A DNA stretch of 64,000 nucleotides from Channa striata (lineage: Eukaryota; Chordata; Actinopteri; Anabantiformes; Channidae): contig CM065169.1 in NCBI GenBank assembly GCA_033026295.1, positions 7,289,462 to 7,353,461 on the forward strand, written 5' to 3'. Below, one piece after another: positions 47,201 to 59,600 of this stretch; within the stretch, counting starts at the first letter, position 1; every line of letters begins with the position of its first letter. Below the pieces are notes generated by a model. It was not told the origin of the DNA. It ran no database searches and saw nothing but the letters and a program-made list of their open reading frames with translations. Made by a program: the position numbers and the translations under genes.

Positions 47201-50200
47201 AAGACACAGCCAAGCCTGTTGACGGAAGTCCTTCAGTCCCTGCGCCTACAATTAAATCTGATGTTTTTGCTCACAGGAAGCAGGTCCTTCAGTCAAATCT
47301 GAAGTTAACATGGATAAAGATCAATCTGCACAGTTAGAACAGCCAGCTGAAACAGATTCAGGCCTTTCCTCTTTCAAACTGGACCAGGATCACGTTCGAG
47401 CTGCAGAGATGATCTGCGCTAACCCAGTAACCATCATCAGTGGAAAGGCTGGTTGTGGGAAAACCACAGTGGTCAGTCAGTTGTTCAGTGCTGCTGTGTC
47501 GCAAGGCTGCAGTGAGCAGCAGGATATACAGCAGGCCTGTGCAGACTATGAAAATGATACTGGAGGATCTCTTGGGTGGGACGACCCCCCAGTTTCACCT
47601 GCAACTCTGTCTCAGCCAGATGAGAACAAGCAACGAGCCATTCAGAGAAAAGAAGAGATCCTTTTGACCGCTCCTACTGGGAGAGCTGCCTCTCTACTGT
47701 CCAAGAAGACAGGCTTCCCTGCATACACTCTGCATCAGGTATGTACATAGCTTTTAGTATAATAGCTGTCCAAGTGAAACACACAAAAGAACAAGGAATG
47801 AGTCAATGCGAATGAACCTTACAGAACATACATATATTAGAAAACAGTCATCTAAGTAGCCTTGTAGCTACTCATCTTCCTGCTTTTCACATCTTCTCTG
47901 CTGTCCAGACCTGATGCATGTGGGAATAAAATTCACTCTCTGCTGCTAAATGCTCTGCTCCACAGGTATGTTGTTAGTGGTTTTGTCTGGTGTTCACTGA
48001 CCCCTCTCAAAGGTCTTTGACATCAAATAATAATAATAATAAATAATAATTTACATCAATGAGTAGCTGGTATGGCATTTATAAACCTATTTTTAATGCA
48101 GAGTCTTCACAGTTGTCTAGATTTTTCTAAATTAATTTTGTCATACAGCTCAGATCCCCCTCTGTACAGAAATACATTAAATGCATAAGAAGGGAAGCTA
48201 GCGGGAGCTGCAGAGTTGGTAGTCTCTAGAACTTTAAAACTGTTTGGATGACTTTTGCTAGGGACAGTTGCAACATCAATTACTACAGAGATGTGAGACT
48301 TAACAAAAAAAAACTGTGGCCGCTGCCATTTGTGAATTTTTCTTTTTCTCAGACTGTAAAAAGAATAGGGTATTTGCATGCACTGTATTGTAGCCTAAGT
48401 TGTAGTAGATATTGTAAATTTGACTGAAGTCTGTTTTCTGTGTTGTCCTTTCTCCTAGGTGCTGTATAGTTTTATGAGAAAAAAGAAAGGTAAAGAGGAT
48501 GGCACTATACCATGGAAGTTCAAGGATGTTCGAATTTTGGTTGTAGATGAGGGTGGCATGGTCCCTGTACAGCTCCTCCACTCTGTCCTTGAGATGCTTA
48601 GTACACATGCTGAACTTCGGAAGTTCGTTTTACTTGGTGAGCAACATTTTTTCTCTGACTTTGTCTGTTAACATATTTTTAATGAGGGTCAAATGCTGCT
48701 TAGATTCCAGATGTGTGCAAGGCAACAGTATTTGGTACCACGACCAGAATTGTGGCATGTTGCCGCACTTTAACTACGGTGTGTGCTTCGTCTTAGTGGT
48801 TATCATTTCAGTAAGTGCTGTAAATTTAAAAAATAATGTACACCATCACTAAAACCTAGGGGTGGTCATACTGTAACACGCATTAATGGCTCAGAGGGTT
48901 TAGGGGAATCTGACAACCTCACTAAAATGAACCCAATTCTAGAAGCAGTTTCCTCCTACAAGTTAAAATTGAACTTATCTAGATTAAATCAAACCGTAAT
49001 GAAAGCACAACTTTGGTCTGTGTGTTTTTGTGTAGGGGATGTCAACCAGCTTCCCAGTATCCAGCCTGGGAATGTTCTCTACGACCTGTTTGACACTCTG
49101 AAACGAGTCGGGTGGGCTATTGAGATGAGAACCAACCACCGTGCTGAGTCTCAACTCATCGTTGAAAATGCCGGGCTGTAAATTCATTTTGTTGAACTTT
49201 TTGTAACAGTCCCAGATTATAGTATGTCTAGGCACATAATACCATATGCAGTAATGTTCCTAACTTTTTGCAGGATTGCTCAAATGGGTAAGAAGCGCTC
49301 GTTTGCTCCTTTAAAGTTTGATGCCATAGTTAAGCTCCATGGACCTCATGACATGCTGACTGCTGACAAAAAGTTCATCTTCATCTGTCTGCCTGACGAA
49401 GAGTCAGCTGATGGTAAGTGTGTTTTCTGACAGTGTTTTCTCAGTGATATTCCCCTTGATATAAATACAGCTGTAAGATGAACATTGCAGTAACGATCTC
49501 ATATTGGAAGAGCTCCAACTCCCATCTTGAATTTGGCCTCTCATTACAGGATGGAACCAACAAGTATGTGTTGAATCATTATCTATGTACCTAAAATCTA
49601 TTTATGTGACTGATTTTGCATATATTTGAATTTCAGATTTGCAGAGTGCTGTCACGTTCTTGATTCAAAACGCTCCTGGAATGGATGACCACATGACTTC
49701 ACAGTTCATTACTTTTAAAAGGTATGCAGGGCTTTTAATAATGCAGGGCTTTTAACAATAAACTTTTTAGACCACTTGCCCTTACTTGCTTGATAACCAA
49801 ACTTACTCATCCAAAAATAAAAATAAAATTATTATAATTATAATTAATATAAACTGAAAACATACAGATGCAGGCATCTGTCAGACATGCAGTCCATACA
49901 AAATAAAATAACAGGAAAATACAGGAAAAGTCAAAATAACAAGAAGTCAAACATGACCAGGCAAAAACAGGAAACTGGTGAGAACAAAGTGGATAGTAAG
50001 ATGGTAGTTTACTTTAGAAACCATAGGATATACGTTGCGGAGGACTGAAGAGAAATGGAAACAAGCGTGTAGGTAGGTGGGGCAGGACTAGTAATAGGTA
50101 ATGCAAAAAAATAAAAACTGATTTATTAATTACATCAGTATAAATAATCAACTAAAATGTAGAAATAACTGCAACCAATGTTCTCTCAAAACTCATAACT

Positions 50201-51590
50201 TAAAAACAGCTTTTTTGAAGTAGAACAGTTTGACTTTTCCCACTAATAAAATCCTCTTCCTTTGCAGGAATGACGTAAATTTGATCAATGAACTTTGCTG
50301 TAAGCATTACAGCAATCACATAACAAAGTAAGTGACGTAAACTTACTTGCATGCAGTGTCTTTATTGCCTGCCAAAAATCTGTCTTCTGCTACAATTGTT
50401 ATGCATTGTCTCAGAATATATCTTTCGTTCATGACAGAAACCACAAACAAAAGCTTGTCTTTCAACCTGGAGACAAAGTTTGTTGCACCAGAAATGGATA
50501 CCTTACAAATGTTAAGGATTCTGACGACGGGAATGTTGTTGATCAGGCAGATGTGACAAACCCAACACAAAGTTTAAAAAAGGAGACGCCTTCACTGCGT
50601 CTCTGTAATGGAGAGATTTTCTTCATCACAGAGGTCAGTATGATGGACAGCAGCTCTGTTTTCTTGCGTGTCAGATTTAACATAACTGAAACCATTCCCC
50701 AAAGTAACTTGTTGCATTGTTTGTACCACTCTCTTGAGGATGGTTTATGCAATAACACAACGATACATTTATGTAAATGCCCGCTGTAATGTTATTTCTG
50801 GCAGGACACAACAGAAGTTGGTAAGACGAAGTGCCGTTATTTGACTCTGGATGATGGAAACCGTGTGCATAAGGTGGAATACAGAGAACTGCAGAGAGAG
50901 TGCCGACTGCGGCATGCCTGGGCCCGTACTATTCACACATTCCAGGTATAATTTGCTTTAGATTTTAATTTTGATTTCATTTAATTGATTAATGCAATTA
51001 CTTTAAAATTGTTTAAATTTATTTATATGAGGCTGCAGTAATTTTTGTCTTAAATTCCTCAGGGTTCAGAGAATGAGACTATTGTCTATGTGGTGGGAGA
51101 TAGCCATGCCCAGACATGGAAACACATCTATACAGCTGTAACACGGGGACAGAAACGTGTCTATGTGGTCTCCAAAAAAAAGTCCATCATATCAACTATT
51201 AAGAGGTATAAAACCCCCAGAAAAACCAGACTTGCAGGTCTGGTAAAGGAAGAACTGATCGAACCCTGCATGTTGGTTGGCACACCCCAAGCCCAACCAA
51301 ACACACCAGAGGGGCTGCCCCCAGGCCGTAGTCCTCAACAGGCCACTCCTCTACGCTCCCAAACCCACTGCAGACCTTCAGGTTCCAACTTCCAGTCAAC
51401 ACTGCAGCGTAGACGTTTGTGGAAAGCTGACAATGAGGAGGATGAGGCTGACTGTGCAGCCTCAGCTACGAACAGCTCCAGCAGAGAAAAGCTGGCTGAT
51501 TGTGAAGAGGTCAAAGGAGGCGAGCTACAGAACGGGGCCGGAACATCATCGGGCCGTAAAAGGAAAAGGATGCTCTCTGCAGAACGTTAG
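44263..51590 (+). CDS. helb: DNA helicase B, SF1B helicase; frame-broken in its 5' half
   Basis: HELB is a nuclear 5'-3' DNA helicase that binds RPA and acts in replication-stress response and in limiting end resection. Exons: 44263-44464, 45647-45994, about 46346-46586, 46769 to about 47217, 47277-47738, 48459-48636, 49036-49177, 49274-49413, 49637-49721, 50268-50327, 50438-50633, 50805-50945 and 51063-51590 (TAG). Helicase motifs are intact: Walker A GKAGCGKTT, motif Ia APTGRAA, Walker B VVDEGG, motif III GDVNQLPSIQPGN, then TNHRAESQLI, ARTIHTFQGSE and YTAVTRGQKRVYVV. Exon 2 needs one base fewer in the A8 run (45736-45743). Exon 4 needs one base more after 46809 (CGTTAAAGG). Two other joins (start of exon 3; 47218-47277) do not fit cleanly. 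All exons from 47277 on are in phase. It is either a decaying gene or one with local assembly errors. Confidence 0.88.
44788..44804. repeat. (CA)n microsatellite in helb intron 1
   Basis: About eight CA units. Confidence 0.9.
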
Positions 51591-53104
51591 GAAGTTTGGT
51601 GTAAATAGCATCAGGCGGGTTGTTGCTGATGTGTTTCAGACAGCACTGGAGCAGCCGCTACCTGAACTGTGTTTATATTGCATCTTCTTCAAGTGATGAT
51701 GACACAAAGCAGGGTCATGATTTGTGTCAGTAAATAGAACACAATGACAAATCAAGAGGAACCACATTTCATCATGCATTTGTAATTAGTTCTCATGAAA
51801 GTGCCAAATGCCCATCTGTGTACACTGGCTAACTTAAGAATTAATGTGCCTTCTATTTTACATACAGCAGCAAAGCTTTAAAATACAATATGTTTATCAG
51901 GGTTAACATTTTAAAATGTTGATATGAAAGGAAAATCGACTCATGATTTCCATGACATGATCTCATGGATGTGGTTTATCCGATTTTATTTTTCTAATCC
52001 ATTTTTAATTTTTATTAATCTGTTCTTTGTCATTTTTGTAAAAAAAAAAAAATTCTTGGAATAGAATTTTTTGTTGTGTTAATCACAGGTCTACTCACTT
52101 TGACTGTATTAACACTGGACTGCTTGGCTAATATTTCTGATGAATTCTTTGTACACTGAAAAATCAAACATCTATGCAACATTGCTAAAATGTTATTTTA
52201 ACTTGGTGCCAAGCTGCTGAGCTCAGTGAATACTTTTCCTTGCAAGTCTGAACTTTTAATTCAGTTTATGCAGCTGTTGAGGTTTGCATAAGAACCTAAA
52301 GCTAAATATTCTGCTAATATTCCCAAATAATTGTAATAATGTTAATTGTGATGGAAAGCTACTGTTGATGTAAAACAATATATAGATTCATAGATACATA
52401 TTCATATTCTTCTTCAAGATGATGTGACATACAGTTGTGTGTGTGTGTGTGCATGTACACATCATATCCTATATGGATGCAGGAATAAATAACAGTAAGC
52501 ACTTGAGGTTTCTTCTTGATCAGTTTGAATTTCTTATTTTCAAATCAGTCATTTATTTCAATTGAGATGGGTTTATTTTTATGCCAGACAGTCCAACTGC
52601 TAATTTCAAATTAAAAACATTCACATATTATAAGAAGAATGTGTAACTAATCAGAGTTTTAAAAAAAAATACTTAAAACAATAAAGTTTTCCGCCAATAC
52701 CACACTGAAAGAAGTAATTGCAGTGTTCTGACAAATGTCCCAATACCTTAAAGAGGCCACATACTTATGTAAACTTATGTAAACTTATTACACATAGTCA
52801 CGGGTGCAAAGCTCTCAGCTTTCAGTTTGCCCTACTGGTTTGGGTATGATCTTTTTTTAATACCTGGTATTTTATTCACTTGACAATATGAGTTGTTGCA
52901 TAAAGAGCCATATTATGATAAATAAGCACTTTTTAAAAATAAAAATTCATACAACTTTAAAACAATAATAAAAAATATAAAGCCTAATTTATTCACAAAA
53001 CGCCCCTTTCACTAATGTAGAAGGGGGTTAAGTGTAGTAGAATAGAAGCATGTATCAATAATTTGTCGTGAAGATGGATGGGTGTAAAATATACCAGTCA
53101 CTAT
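51591..53104. other. helb/cdnf convergent intergenic region
   Basis: AT-rich with a (GT)n at 52434-52451 and no supported exon. It holds the 3' UTRs of two convergent genes. It is also the junction between the 12q14-like and 10p13-like blocks. Confidence 0.55.
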
Positions 53105-55845
53105 TTATAATTCCATACTGTGAGTATGCAGTGGTGCTTTCTCCTGGATGAGGCTGACAAATTCGTGTTTCTCCAGGCAGCCTCGACACTCTTCGCCCCA
53201 TGAAGCTAAAATGTTCCTTAACTCCACAACTCTCATCTTTCTGAGCCCATCGCTGCTCAGATTTTTCAACTGAGGCTCTGCAGACACAAACACAGAGAAC
53301 AAAAGCGGGCATCATTTGTGTGTCCACCTACAAAGAGGGATTAGAAAACTAAACAGAGACAAAATAAATGCATAGATACAAAACCACCAAAATAACTAGA
53401 GACAAATTAAAACAACTTCAAATATAAAAAAAAAATCTACAATGAGAACAAACAACCTCAGCAAAAAGACAAATAGAGACACTAAACACTATTACAAACA
53501 CATGCTAACAACTAAAAGGAACACAGACAAAATAAATGCAAAGATATAAAACAATTTAAAAACTACTACAAAGACTCACAATTCAACTTCAAAGAGATAC
53601 AAAACAAAACTCCTACAAAGAGACAAAAAATAAAATGTTTAGAAAGCGACTGCTACGACAGCGACTACAAGAAGACACTAAGCAAACTAAAATGACAAAA
53701 AAGCAACATAATAATTGCAAAGGGACACAACAAAACAGATTCAAAGACGCTCATCCGTTTTGACATATCTGTGCCCGGGGGCAGACTTTCCTAAACCTAT
53801 CCATGACTGGAACATCTTTGTTGTGTATTTGAACACACTTTACCATATCTGAGCTCACAGATCTGCATGTCTCTGCTACTGAGGCGTTGGCAGATCTTCT
53901 CGACAGGAACATGGGAGGCCAGAGGTTGAGACACGGATGCTGTGACACGCGTTGCTGCATCACTACTGGCTCCGAGGTAGTAACACTAGGACAAAACATC
54001 ATTCTTATTGCCGGTATCTGATAGTCAGGTTAAATAGTAGAAATGATTATGTTGTGCTTCTGTGGTTTTGTCTTTGTGTTCTGACCAGTCTCGCCTCTTT
54101 CCCCTGGGCAACGGTGCAGGCCTGGACCAGCTCTTCCTCCACCAGAGCAGGAGTGAGATCTCGATGGGCTGATGTCAGACTCCCGTACAGTCTGTTAAGG
54201 AAGCCCAAACACACTGCAGAGCAGTTCACTGTTAATATTTGTGATCAGGCTGCTCATCAGATCTGCTGATGAGGTGTGAACAATACATTCTTCTAATGTG
54301 TAAATCCTGTTTATTTTAACAATGCACATCTGTTACGGTGAACATAATTACAGTAAAAGAAGTGTTTGTTTCTAGGTATGTGTATAACATATTCTGACTA
54401 ATATAAAATATGCTTTGCATATTTCAACCACAATTACAATTGATTTAACATAAACCTCTCAATTCTAGTCCAGGTTTGTAACACATGTGCTTCATAATTA
54501 AGGTTTATGCAGAAATCTAAAATCTCTAGTGCTTGATGAACTTAATTCATGTACAGATTCAAGAGGGAGGACCAAAAAAAGGTTATGAGAATTTAGTCAA
54601 CTTAAATTTTCATATACTCATAAACGGAAACTCCAAAAACCCATAAATTATTATTATCATTGTACTATGCACTACTAATCCCAATCTTTGTTAACAGAGC
54701 GATTTTCACATTTGCGCTGTAAACTATAAATAAATGTGACATGTGACAAAGAAAATATTATATTTAAATAATAGAAAATAATGACTAAGATTGTCTGTTA
54801 CTAAAACACCTTGGTGTGGAATAAAAACTGTTCACATTGCAGGGAAACCATAGTATTCCCTATTACTACGCTGTGTCTGGTTCACTACCCACTACCCACC
54901 CCACTGTGTTGATGTATTTAGACGTATCCGCAGTTTTTAATAATTGATGCATCATGGAGTTAATGGCTGAGGGAGCTACTTTCAACTCTTTAGGATAGGA
55001 TATGACTTTATTGATTCCACAGTGGGGAAATTCTTGTGAATCAGCTGCAATATGACCAAATAACAAAAAAAACTTTAGTTTAACTTTAAACACGATAAAA
55101 GAAAAACAACAGTGCTAACTGTGCAGTGTAATAAAATATAAAGAATAAAGAATATCTTATTCTCCATATGTCCATATTTAAAAGTGGGAAAATAGTACAG
55201 GTGAATATTGCATATCTCCTGGTTTATTGCACACCCATAAAATACATTTATGCACGGCCATATTCAAAAATCATTATTAGCTATTATATTGTATGTTTCG
55301 AATTACCATCTGTAAAGTAATAAAAAAACTTAAATTGTATTAATTTAAAAAAGATAAATGCAGATATCTGAACAAGATATTCCAGCATTGTACATAAACG
55401 GGTGTACGGTAATAATTTTTCTAATGTTTTTTCAGCAACATTTTTGACTTTTAAGAATAAAAGTTGACCTGCGTATTGGTTCTATGGCTTTGTGCTTACT
55501 GGATGTAAGCAGATCGGTGTGTTTTGCAGGCGCAGCTGCAGAACTTGAGATCCAAATGTCAAAAGGTCTCCTGCGCTGTGGTCTGAAAGAAATCTACATT
55601 TCCATTCACTTTTAACGCTGGAAAACCAACGGCGACTATTTTTTGCTTCGGTCCCTCTGAGTGAAATCACGCCTGTCTCGTCCGCACATGCAGGACAGAT
55701 TACGGTGAGAGTTGGTAAAATATGGTGATTGTATTAGGGAAGCAGAGCCCGGGTCACACCATGCTGTCTGACCTTCACAGTGTCCCGCCGCAGAGAAGGG
55801 AAAGCCTCTGAAAAACAGCAGGGCGGCGAGCGACAGCACCAACAT
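53105..55845 (-). CDS. cdnf: Cerebral dopamine neurotrophic factor (ARMETL1)
   Basis: CDNF is a small ER-resident and secreted protein of the MANF/CDNF family, protective in ER stress. Four exons are phase-consistent: 55845-55773, 54228-54086, 53985-53844 and 53277-53105, giving 176 residues (human 187). A signal peptide starts MLVLSLAALLFF. The saposin-like N-domain has CSAVCLGFLNRLYGSL, EEELVQACT, CYYLGASSDAAT, KICQRL and QICEL. The SAP-like C-domain has GLRKMRVVELRNILASWGEE and the CRGC (CxxC) motif. All eight family cysteines are present, plus one near the signal cleavage site. The C-terminus SMEL is an imperfect KDEL-type ER retrieval signal. It shares a divergent promoter with hspa14, as in human. 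Intron 3 holds an A-rich repeat array. Confidence 0.95.
53385..53750. repeat. Degenerate A-rich tandem array in cdnf intron 3
   Basis: Loosely repeated units of the form ACTACAAAGAGACAAAA/AACA with strong strand asymmetry (very few T or G on the plus strand). Examples are at 53568-53576 (ACTACAAAG), 53612-53625 (CTACAAAGAGACAA) and 53718-53729. Typical of a decayed fish minisatellite. Confidence 0.7.
54299..55500. other. cdnf intron 1, mostly unassigned
   Basis: AT-rich. Bases 55000-55032 read ATGACTTTATTGATTCCACA then GTGGGGAAATT, resembling the reverse complement of a LINE 3' end (AATTTCCCC...AATAAAG). Nothing else recognised. Confidence 0.4.
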
Positions 55846-56618
55846 GGCAGCGTGTGTGTGGACTGTTACCGGGGACGGGGACACGTCCCCCCCCCTGCAG
55901 CACACACACCCTGACTGGGACATGCATGCGTAGGACCCCCCCCCATTTGCATTTAGCTCACTGTTATTTTAGGGTCTCATTGACTGTCATTTTTGCAAAA
56001 ATAAATCTGTGATTGTAACTCCAACACTTTGGTCAGTTTTTTTTAGCTACTATTTGCAACTATAAACACAATAATTTTATACTTCTTTCAGAAATGTCAT
56101 GTAGGAACGGAGACCCTAGATATTATTCACCACGTTGTTATAGTGATTATTCCATAATTATGTTTGGTATTATTATTATTAATGCGTAAATGTTTATTTT
56201 ATACAGGTACAGACAGACTACGGGCTAAAAATAAACACAAAATAAAATCTTATCGATAAATGTTTTTTTTAAGGCGAAAATTATTTTTTGCTTTTCTCGT
56301 GATTGATCACAAGCAATACAATTAATCAACGCGAGGTCGCATGTAGACTTCCGGTACAGACAGGATGTTAAAAATCTAATAATCTGAAATTTATTGCCTA
56401 AATTTATAAGCCTGTAATTTGAACAGGATTTTCTTAGAAAGAAAAAATCGTTATATACATTTAATTGAAGATATATTTTTTCTACACAAACACACACAAA
56501 ACTTAATTTGAACAACATATTAAACGTCACACGGCTTTTGTTGTGAAAGCAGCACCGGAAGGTGTTCCAGGGAACGCGTGGTCCTGCTGCGCCTGCGCAT
56601 TGAGCTCGTTCCTCCATC
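55846..56618. promoter_or_regulatory. Divergent cdnf/hspa14 promoter region
   Basis: 773 bases separate the two opposed start codons. GC-rich ends flank an AT-rich middle. TGCGCCTGCGCAT at 56587-56599 is an NRF1-like palindrome, and CATCATGGCGGCGAT at 56617-56631 is a YY1-like motif over the hspa14 start. No complete ER-stress element (CCAAT-N9-CCACG) was seen. Confidence 0.5.
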
Positions 56619-59600
56619 ATGGCGGCGATAGGAGTTCACTTCGGCTATACCTGCGCTTGTGTGGCGATATTTAAGGTGCGTAAAGCTCCGCTTTAACCAA
56701 CGTAGCCTCTGACATGTCGCCGTTTATGTTTCAGTCAGTGGGTCTGTGAAGGGTTTCTGTCGAATCCAAAACCCCAGTGAAATAACGCTGGTTGCTAAGC
56801 TTCCAGTAACGTCAGATGAATGAAGTTAGCCAGTTAGCCAACCGCCAGTGAAACTGCTTAATACCTCGGTAGTACGTCCTCACATGGGCGTTAAGATGCG
56901 GCGGTACTGCAGGTATTATTGAAGCATCTCCACAGTCACAGCCTCCTGTGGGGATGGTGTGACGTTCCTCTCTGTTCGTGGTCATGACAGCAGGATCCTT
57001 TTCAGAGAAAAGACCTAAAAGCTCTTGATGATGTTACAACACCTCAGTCACATCTGCGATTTCATTCTGTCAGTCAAAGATTACAGCAGGAACATGGGTC
57101 AGCTGGGCAGGTTCTGCTTCCTTAGACCGTAATCCAGCCAACCTCCTGCTCCACCACCTGTTGACCTGAAAATCAAATATTTTGAGAAGATGGAATCAGA
57201 ATTTATTTTGTAAAACTAATCTGTATGTCCATTAAATGCTTGTCCTTTACAAAAATGCAAAAGTGTTAAGAATACCTGCAAAATTAAATTATGTATTGTG
57301 TGTGTGTGTGTTGTTCAGGATGGGCGAGCTGATGTCGTTGCTAACGACGCTGGAGACAGAGTGACTCCAGCTGTGGTGGCCTACAGAGACACAGAGCAGG
57401 TATGATGCATGATTCCTTTTGTTCTAGGTAGCTCACCTTCATCAATAGAGTAATTTCATCCATATCTTTAATAACTTTATTATTTCTTTAGACACTTTTT
57501 TTATTTTGCAACTACGAAAATGTAATTTTAATCAATATGCAATATTTGCACCTCTTAGAAGGTACTCCTGCACGCCTTTGTGGTCATGTACACAGGTGAC
57601 TGGAGCCTCTATAGGTCTTTCACAGCAAAATAGTGTAACATTTTGGATTCGTGCATCTAGTTATATATTATTGGCCAGTTTTCTTACTGTATTTTTGCCT
57701 TGTGCAGATTGTGGGTATTGCAGCAAAGCAAGGACGAGTCCGAAACGCTGCCAACACAGTTGTTAAAGTGAAACAAGTGCTGGGGAGAAGGTGACTACTG
57801 GACTACTGTATTTGTTAGCAAATATAGAAGCTACAGGACACCCTTCATTCATGCAGTTTTGTGCCTGAGCGCATTCATGCCATATGCAGAAAAAAATGAA
57901 TAACAAATGACAGCAAATTTGACTTGGATATTTGAGGAGACAGTAATTCATTACACATAAAGGACCTGAAACCAGTTAAAAAATTTAACTTAATCATTCC
58001 TGCCATGCAAGAAGGGGCCTGCACATTACTCAAATGCAGTGTGTTATGAATGAATGTAATGAATGAATGTAGTCTAAAGTATAGACTGTGTCTTTCTCTG
58101 TCTCTCAATGGGCAGCTTTGATGATCCAGAGACACAAGTTCATAGGACAGAGACCAAGTGTCAGGTGAGTGTTTCACCATCACTTCTCCGTGTCTAGTTT
58201 TCCCCCCAAATTCATCTATCAAAATATGCGTTACAGCACAGTTTTTATGTCCTATCCTGTGTCCAGTTGCATTGCTCTTATTAATTTCGTGTTTGTCTGA
58301 GTTTTCCTTTGAAGTTTTCTTTCCTAAATACTTGTTGAACCCAGAAAATTAGTCTAAGCAGTGGTTGCTGTGTGCAGGTCGTAAACAGAGAAGAGAAGCC
58401 TTATTATGAGGTTACAGCAGGAGAATACCCACAATATATTCCTCCAGAGGATGTTGCAAAGCTAATTTTACACAAAATGAAAGGTAGATAAACAACACAC
58501 ACATGCACACACACAATTGCACATTATATAACATTAAGCTTATAGTTGGTTGCCTTCTTCACAGAAACCGCTCAATCAGCTCTGGGATCTGACGTGACTG
58601 ATGCAGTCATCACGGTCCCTTTTGAGTTTGCACATGCTCAGAAACGAGCTCTAAGGTAGGTCCTCTTGTTACAACTGTACTGTTGTTTTGTGGGAAAATT
58701 GTTTTTCTTGCGCCTTTGTAAAAACAAAACAAAACTTAAGTCTACGTTTCTGTGTGTTTTGTTCAGAGAGGCAGCTGAAGCTGCAGGATTCAATGTCCTG
58801 AGGCTGATCCATGAGCCTGCTGCTGCTCTTTTAGCTTATAACATCGGACAGGACAGTTCTTCTGGGAAGAGGTACAGCACTGAAGACAAAGCAGAGCCAC
58901 TTGCTCTTGACACTCATAAAGACATGCAACTCACAGCAGGACATCGCCCGAGTGAGAAGTGTCCTCACGTGTGAAAATCTGCTCGATTTCCGTGCTCGAT
59001 CAGTGCGCACAGGAGGCGCAACTTGATATATAAGTTGACATTTTTAAAACCGTGTTTTATTTACGGCTTATCAGAGCCATGCAGATAAAAGAAAAAGGTT
59101 GTCAAGTAGATACGTCATAAACACACCCACTCGATCGTGTTAATCATCCAAGTGATTCAACGCCGAGCAGCGTGCTGCATGCATGATAAGGTTATTGCAC
59201 TAGGGGGTTCGAAGGAAATAATCTGGAAAATGTCTGCGGCGTTTTACTCAAACATTCAGAACTCCAGTGCATGTCTGAAAGTGGCTTTATATTAATTTAT
59301 TTCAATGTGGACTAGTGACACCTGTCTGGTTTGCTTGTTGTTGGTTATATTTCCATCGTAATCTGTTTCCCTCCTGCTGATCTGTTGATAGCCACGTTCT
59401 GGTGTACAAGCTGGGAGGGACGTCCCTGAGTGTTACAGTGCTTCAGGTCAGTGGGGGAATGTTCCGGGTTCTCAGTACCCACACTGACCACAGCATCGGA
59501 GGAGAGAGCTTCACCCAGGCTTTGGCCCAGCACCTTGCTGCTGAGTTTAAACGGTAACTACTGTCAGCTCTTCAAAGTGACTTTACTATTCTCCACTTTC

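Noticed and set aside
49549..49564. 15-base micro-exon in helb (ATTACAG, GGATGGAACCAACAA, GTATG)
   Set aside because: Including it breaks the phase with the next exon at 49637, whereas skipping it keeps the frame and the homology.
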